A stretch of 64,000 nt of DNA, taken from positions 935,838-999,837 of the forward strand of contig KQ964251.1 in assembly GCA_001566295.1 (NCBI GenBank). Reading direction: 5' to 3'. The position numbers were made by a program, and so were the translations under genes. The notes beneath the pieces are model-generated. The model was not told where the DNA came from. It ran no database searches and saw only the letters and a program-made list of their open reading frames with translations. Origin of the DNA: Microdochium bolleyi. Its lineage: Eukaryota; Ascomycota; Sordariomycetes; Xylariales; Microdochiaceae. Within the stretch, counting starts at the first letter, position 1. Each line of letters begins with the position of its first letter. Shown piece by piece: positions 58,758-64,000 of the stretch.

Positions 58758-61017
58758 TCCTATCTTCCTCTCCCCGGCCAACAGAAAAAAGGTTCTGGAA
58801 ATCTGGGGGATCTGTCTGAGCATTGTGCCATGATGATGACATTGAGCACTGCGACCCATGCTCCGGGGCGGCGAGTGCGGCAAAGTGACCTGGAGACGGG
58901 GAGTAGCATTCTCAGTCCGTGGCCTTCCGCTCCCCCACGTACTCGATGCAGGACACATGCCATCATCTTCCTCTTTTAGGCAGGCCGGAACAAGAAGGCA
59001 GTCAGACTTGACAGTTGCCAAATTATCGCCGAACTCCTCTGACGTGCTGGGTGTTGACCAACCAGCCAGCCAGGCCCAACCCGTGGTTCCGACTTGACCG
59101 GAGAGTTATGACTTTGAAGAGTCGTCGAGGGCCTGTCCCCTGTTGCGGCAACAGAATGCCTCTTTTTCCTGCCTCGCCGTGAGCCGAAAATTCATGATTC
59201 AGGACGTTGTCCAGGGGCTTGCCTTGGGAGTGTGGTCCCTGTTGCTGACTCCGGGAAGCTGTACTATCATGCCACAACCTTTGGCTGGTCCCTCCCTCTC
59301 CCCCACCGATCATGCAGCAGGGCCAACCAGCCAACCAACAGGACCAGCACGTTCTCCTCCATCTTGCATGCCGCGCCCAGTCCAGTCCAGACGCAGTCAC
59401 AGGTAAGTAAGCCATCTAGTTTTGAGCCAGGAATCCCTGCGAACCACCCGTCCGTGCGTGCAGAAGCCGGGCCGGGGGATCAGGACCAATCAGACAATGG
59501 GAAGCCGGCAGGTGCCGGAAGAGAAACCCTGGGCAACAGGGCAAGAGGGCGACAGGCGACAGTTTCGGATAGGCAGGCAGAGCGGGTGAATGCCAGGAAA
59601 CAGAGAACCCCACCGGCCCCCCTCCCACTTGCACCTTCTGGGCTCGTCTTCGCATCATGCGGAAACAGGATGGGCAGCAGGGCATAGGGGGCATGGGGTC
59701 CTTTCGTGACCAAGAAAATGATAAGCACTGATCCTTCCAGCACCTTGCTCCCTTGAGCCTCGAGCCCGATGCACTTGTGGTGTCGTCCCCCTTCCCCACA
59801 CCCCGCTAACCAGGTTCGGACACCCTCATCCCTACTCTAAAGGTTCCCGCGGTCAATCCAAGGTCATCTAAGCTCGCTTGTGAGGCTGTACTCTGGACCA
59901 CGCCATACGCCGCTGGCGCTCATCCTGGCAGACATGAGACGGAGGAGACCGCCTGGCCGATTGTCTTGCCACTTTGGGGATCGCCTCAAGGGCGCCCTCT
60001 ATTTTCGTACTGCGGGCACTCGGCCATGGCCGAGACCCTGGAACGGCTCTTTCGGAGCTCGGTCAATGGCGGCTGGCAAGTCAGAACATGGGGGACGTTA
60101 AGAATGCCTTAATCGAGGTAGGGATTCGCCCAATGCATGTGAAGCTCACGGCGAGAAAGTTCGCGGACATTTTCCTGTGTCACAAGTAGGCGAGGCTGTC
60201 AGCTCGCTGCGACCGCCATCCGTAATGGATGGGATTCTCAAGGGGCGGTCTCTTCCGAGTTGTCCGCCAAACCCCGATACCATGTGAGTTCAGATGCTTG
60301 CCCAGAAGGGGCACGATGTGCCCGTGACGCAGCCCCGAAGATCAGCCTTTCTCGAGTCATGTCCCGGGTGAGGGCACGGTTAGATTGCGACCAGTCTCAT
60401 CCCCGGGCTCCACTGCCTTGAGAAGTTCGTCAAACCCAGAGAGTGTTGGAGGTGAAGAAGTAGAGGGCCCGCTTCAACGGCTATCCTGGGGGAAATGAGA
60501 TTCTCTCCACTCCACATCTTGCAGCTGAAAAGACCCTTATCTCTTGATCGCTGTCCGGTGTGTCTCATCCACATACATACCCCCTACTAGACTAGTCGGT
60601 GGCATGTCGGGCATCTTCATGCGTTTTAGCGTACTTGCATGGGTGGCAGGCTCCATGACCGAAGCAAATGATTCCCGCGCCGCGCTCACCAGCTTAGCAG
60701 GACCATTTCCTTACAAATCTCACATGCCGGCATCTGATCACATCATGATCTATCTGGCACTTGGCTGGTCCGTCTTGAAAACGGCTTCCTCGACCCACGG
60801 AGACTTGCTCATGTGGATTTCTGCATGCATCGGGGGTTCACCTCTCTCTTCTAGTCGATGCGGTGCTCGATAGACCGGGGTCTTCTCAATTTCTTGCGAC
60901 TATTGTGTGTTGCTGTTCGGATCCTTGCATCTTCAACCACGTGGGTAGCGGTCTGACACCATGCACGCCAGACATGAGCCTCCGACACCCGACGTTGTCT
61001 CCGACAGGCGACCTTGC

Positions 61018-61797
61018 TCACTGCGTGCCCGGGTGAAGCACACCAGATTCAACCAGGGTTGTCCAAACTCCACCCATCTGTGCGGCAATATCCTCTGCCG
61101 TCCGACCTTGGCTGTCTTGCAGGGAACGAATATCCTCTGAATGTGTGACTTGTGGCCTCTCGAGACCCATGGCCTGTGCAGACTGCGAGACGAGTTCCGG
61201 GATGGTATGACTCGACAAGCTCGAGGCAAGCCAGAGCAGCGCCCAGACGACCTCGTCTTGTCCCTTCTGCACAGCAATGTGAAGCCCGGACTGGTTGCCG
61301 TTAAGGGGATCCTGGTACCGCATGAGCTGGGCTGCAGTGAGGCCGTCCTCGTCACTGGCTGACTGATCAGCGTCGCGCAGCAATTCCACAATACCGCCGA
61401 CGTCACCCTCGCCACACATCACATGGTACGCGCGAGCAGGGGCTGCTGCGGGATTTGCTGCCAGATATGCCTCCTCTGTGACGGATGGGAGGATGTCAAG
61501 GTCTTCTTGGACGCCGCCCTCGTTGACGTATCTCGTCAGTATCTTGACGCCGACGTTGGCGGGCAAGAACTGGTTGGTAACAGACGGTCCTGCTGTGTTT
61601 GCAGCCAGCTGAGAACCACACGAGGGACACTTCAAACTCATCGCGACCTCGGGCGATTCGTCGAGGAAACACTGCCAGTGGAAGTGGCACCTGCAAGGCA
61701 GCTCGAGATCATCGGGTACCTGCTGCGTCTCTTCGGAGCCATCTTCAGCTTCCACCTCGAGCATCAGCGGCTCTTCGCAGGCCTTACACACAGACAT
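61018..61797 (-). CDS. RING-like zinc-binding and ankyrin-like protein, uncharacterised
   Basis: A single exon of 259 residues from the first ATG (61795-61797, MSVCKACEEPLML); the frame is open upstream but only from TTG. The N-terminal 70 residues carry a zinc-binding pattern: CKAC, then PCRCHFHWQCF, then LKCPSCGSQL. The spacing resembles a RING-type cross-brace with histidines in the middle, though it is not a textbook RING. Residues about 120-259 look like degenerate ankyrin repeats (ARAYHVMCGEGDVGGIVELL, NQSGLHIAVQKGQDEVVWAL, DSQGRTAEDIAAQMGG). Such a combination would suit a ubiquitin ligase that recognises a partner through ankyrin repeats, but no partner or substrate can be named. The coding call is strong from domain continuity; the function is inference. 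Confidence 0.85.
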   Translation of the reverse strand: MSVCKACEEPLMLEVEAEDGSEETQQVPDDLELPCRCHFHWQCFLDESPEVAMSLKCPSCGSQLAANTAGPSVTNQFLPANVGVKILTRYVNEGGVQEDLDILPSVTEEAYLAANPAAAPARAYHVMCGEGDVGGIVELLRDADQSASDEDGLTAAQLMRYQDPLNGNQSGLHIAVQKGQDEVVWALLWLASSLSSHTIPELVSQSAQAMGLERPQVTHSEDIRSLQDSQGRTAEDIAAQMGGVWTTLVESGVLHPGTQ

Positions 61798-64000
61798 CGT
61801 GGGCTTGGGATTGCCGGGCTGAGCAGAGGGCGGCGACAATGCTGCACTCAAAGGAGAGAGGATGTGGTCCGAGCCAGGTGTCTGTCCACCACAGGTGAGA
61901 GATGGTCTAGAGGAAAAGTTGGCTGGGGGACAAGGCTTTCACTCTTCGCGATCCGAGTGACTCCATCGCGCTACAGGGCATATAGCTGCTGGACGCGAAG
62001 AAGAAGGCGGTGCGTGTGATCACCTACGACTCTGTGTTTGTGTTGACTTACTGTGTTCGTCTTTACGATTGTCAGACGACTTTCAACGATTTGTCGATAG
62101 GTTGATGAATACTCCGCTAGGGCCCAAGAATACCACAATGCTGATACTATGCTTGCTCGGATGAGACGAAGAGGCTGCGGACGAAGACCTGGAAATGGAC
62201 CTGCGCAAACAAGTGTGGGGAGCTGAGCGGATGTCGTCGCTATTCAAAAATTTCTGGTGATTGTCTGGTCATCGTGGAGACGCTGGGTGGGAGGGGGCAG
62301 AAAAATGAGTGGACTAGATCGTTACTTCCATCCATGGTTGCACATGACTGCGACGCCTACCCGGCACTTCTTCCAGTCCATCATCGTACATGTTTGTTGT
62401 ACCACCGCCTCGACAACATGACAGTGACGATTAACTTGCCTGTCGACTTACTTGATTGCGACCTTGGCCATGGCTCTACATCGCGACACCGGCAGCTTGC
62501 CATCGGCCTCTTGCTCGGAGAAAGTAGTCTGCTAGGCCATTGTGGCAGCTTCGATGGTTGGTCGCAGGGCAGCTCAATGACCAACCTTGGAAGCCACGGC
62601 ACGAACAGCGAACATGGGAGCCAGAGTTCACTTGCTGCAGTCCGCTCGTGTACGGGGATCCGTGCGACCGGAAACCTCCTTGGACGTACTCTGTACTCCG
62701 TAACGGCATTCGTGAACACACGAGAGGCTACTGAGGATTGGCGTCGCCGTCGATTGACGCCATACACGCCACCGACCACCAGCATCTGCTTTGCCCACAG
62801 ACGACGAGCCAGCAAGAACCAATCAGTTGTGTGCACCAGATGGGCCCATCTTCGCACTACGCAGGGATAAGGACGCCTTACACAACGTCCAAGAACGCCC
62901 GTCCAGCCGGACAGGGATTCGCGAAACATTCTCTGCACGAAATTCTCCAGTAGTTGGCCGTAGTGGCGCGGAAAGCAATTGACTGCCTATCGTGTGGAAC
63001 CATGCGTGCTCGACACACCAGCCAACACCAATGCCTAATCCCATCACAACTGCTGGGACGCAACGCACAAATCGCCCACCCTCCTCTCCGTTTGGGCCCT
63101 CAGCACCCTTACTTCCACGTGCGTGCGTGTCCGTGGTGAACGGGTGAGCGGGTCAAAGGGTGCGATCGAGACACATCCAATGAAGACCCACACCACCGAT
63201 CCGGCCCCGTCCCGTTCCCGACCCACCATCCCGGACGACATGGCTTCTATCGTGCCCGTGACCGGCTCTCATCAGTCAACTACCAGCTCAAAACCGGCTC
63301 GACGACACTTAGTCCAGCCGTGCTCCTGTGCCACAGTCCACCCCACCAATGTCGATGCAAGCCGAAAGGAACACTGCTGATCAGGCTCTGGGCGGGCACA
63401 ACATGCACATGCACGGCATCCTCGCAAGGTTTTACAGATGCAGGGCCCATGACGCAATCAGTGGTGCTTATACTCGCATGGTCGACAAACAGCTATGGGT
63501 GTAGCCCACTCATCTAGCTCGGAAGAGGCACCCACGCCGAGCACTAGCGCCAACATTCCAGATACAGCAACGTTCTTTGTCGCGGCTATCAGGCTTGAAT
63601 ACCGGTCGATGGCTGCTTGCCCGTCCTGGCTTGCACTAGGACACTGCTGAATACCAACCACCTCCAAGTCTGTCTTATCGAGGCGGCCCGCTGTAGGTTA
63701 GTCCCAAATGTCCCTCACCACCTCCTTGACTAGGTCAGGATCGAGCCATTGTCTCTCCCCAGAATCTCCGATGCTCTTGCCACTACTTGGACTTGCGCAC
63801 TCAAGCAATGGAAAGTTGAACGCTTGCTCTTGAACTGGATGATGCAACATTCCCAAGGTCAACGCATAGATGTGCCCGATATCATGCTCTACGCGCCGAC
63901 TCTTTTGCTTGCAAATGTGACCACCTTAGAGCGAGTTGTCAGCTTGTAGTGTGGTATTGCTGATGCAAGCCGAATTGCATCACAAATCAACCCAGCTGGA
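61798..64000. other. Right-end region with no recognised gene
   Basis: 2.2 kb upstream of the RING-like gene. It should contain that gene's promoter and leader. ORFs here (for example 62274-62870 plus, 62381-62938 minus) overlap each other and have no domain. A gene starting just beyond the right edge may use the last part as promoter. Confidence 0.4.

Larger units (their letters stand above)
56564..61017. other. 4.5-kb convergent gap between Uds1 and RING-like genes
   Basis: Flanked by two stop codons facing each other. The first few hundred bases are T-rich and suit the Uds1 3' UTR. Beyond that I see only short ORFs without domains, plus the microsatellite and C tract listed separately. 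Confidence 0.45.

Overview
The window is nuclear DNA of a filamentous ascomycete (Pezizomycotina, probably Sordariomycetes). The evidence is short GT-AG introns (52-213 nt), several with CTAAC-like branch points, and a moderately GC-rich base composition. The proteins are also typical of that group: a kinesin-3 of the KIF1A/UncA type, a Uds1-domain septation protein, a fungal GT31 glycosyltransferase, a type 1 NPP1 (NLP) secreted protein and a dysferlin-domain peroxin. I see no bacterial operon, CRISPR array, rRNA, convincing tRNA or intact transposon.

Layout, left to right. Erv41/ERGIC2-like cargo receptor (minus, cut by the left edge); NBR1-type autophagy receptor (minus); Barentsz/CASC3-domain exon-junction protein (plus); GT31 glycosyltransferase (minus); NASP/Hif1/Sim3 histone chaperone (plus); Cdc50/Lem3 flippase subunit (minus); a doubtful small membrane ORF (minus); Pex24-type peroxin (minus) divergent from exosome subunit Rrp4 (plus); tail-anchored ALDH3-type fatty aldehyde dehydrogenase (minus) divergent from ribosomal protein eL22 (plus); mitochondrial carrier (minus); NPP1/NLP gene (minus); kinesin-3 of about 1746 residues (minus); leukotriene A4 hydrolase-type M1 aminopeptidase (minus, six exons); a 10.3-kb interval with no recognisable gene; Uds1-domain septation protein (plus); a 4.5-kb gap; a RING-like/ankyrin-like protein (minus); and 2.2 kb with nothing recognised up to the right edge.

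Most genes are housekeeping and work in separate processes: ER-Golgi traffic, autophagy, RNA processing, chromatin, lipid asymmetry, peroxisomes, transport and translation. No biosynthetic or defence cluster is visible. The one accessory, lifestyle-related gene is the NPP1/NLP gene, which sits between a mitochondrial carrier and the kinesin. Exon boundaries were placed by hand from splice consensus, reading phase and protein-family continuity. They are predictions, but nearly all join in phase to a recognisable family sequence.

I did not find a clearly new multi-gene system. The best candidates for follow-up are the 10-kb coding-poor interval, the stop-free three-multiple intron in the Uds1 gene, the split PH domain of the kinesin, the two possible starts of the LTA4H-like peptidase, and the uncharacterised RING-like/ankyrin protein.
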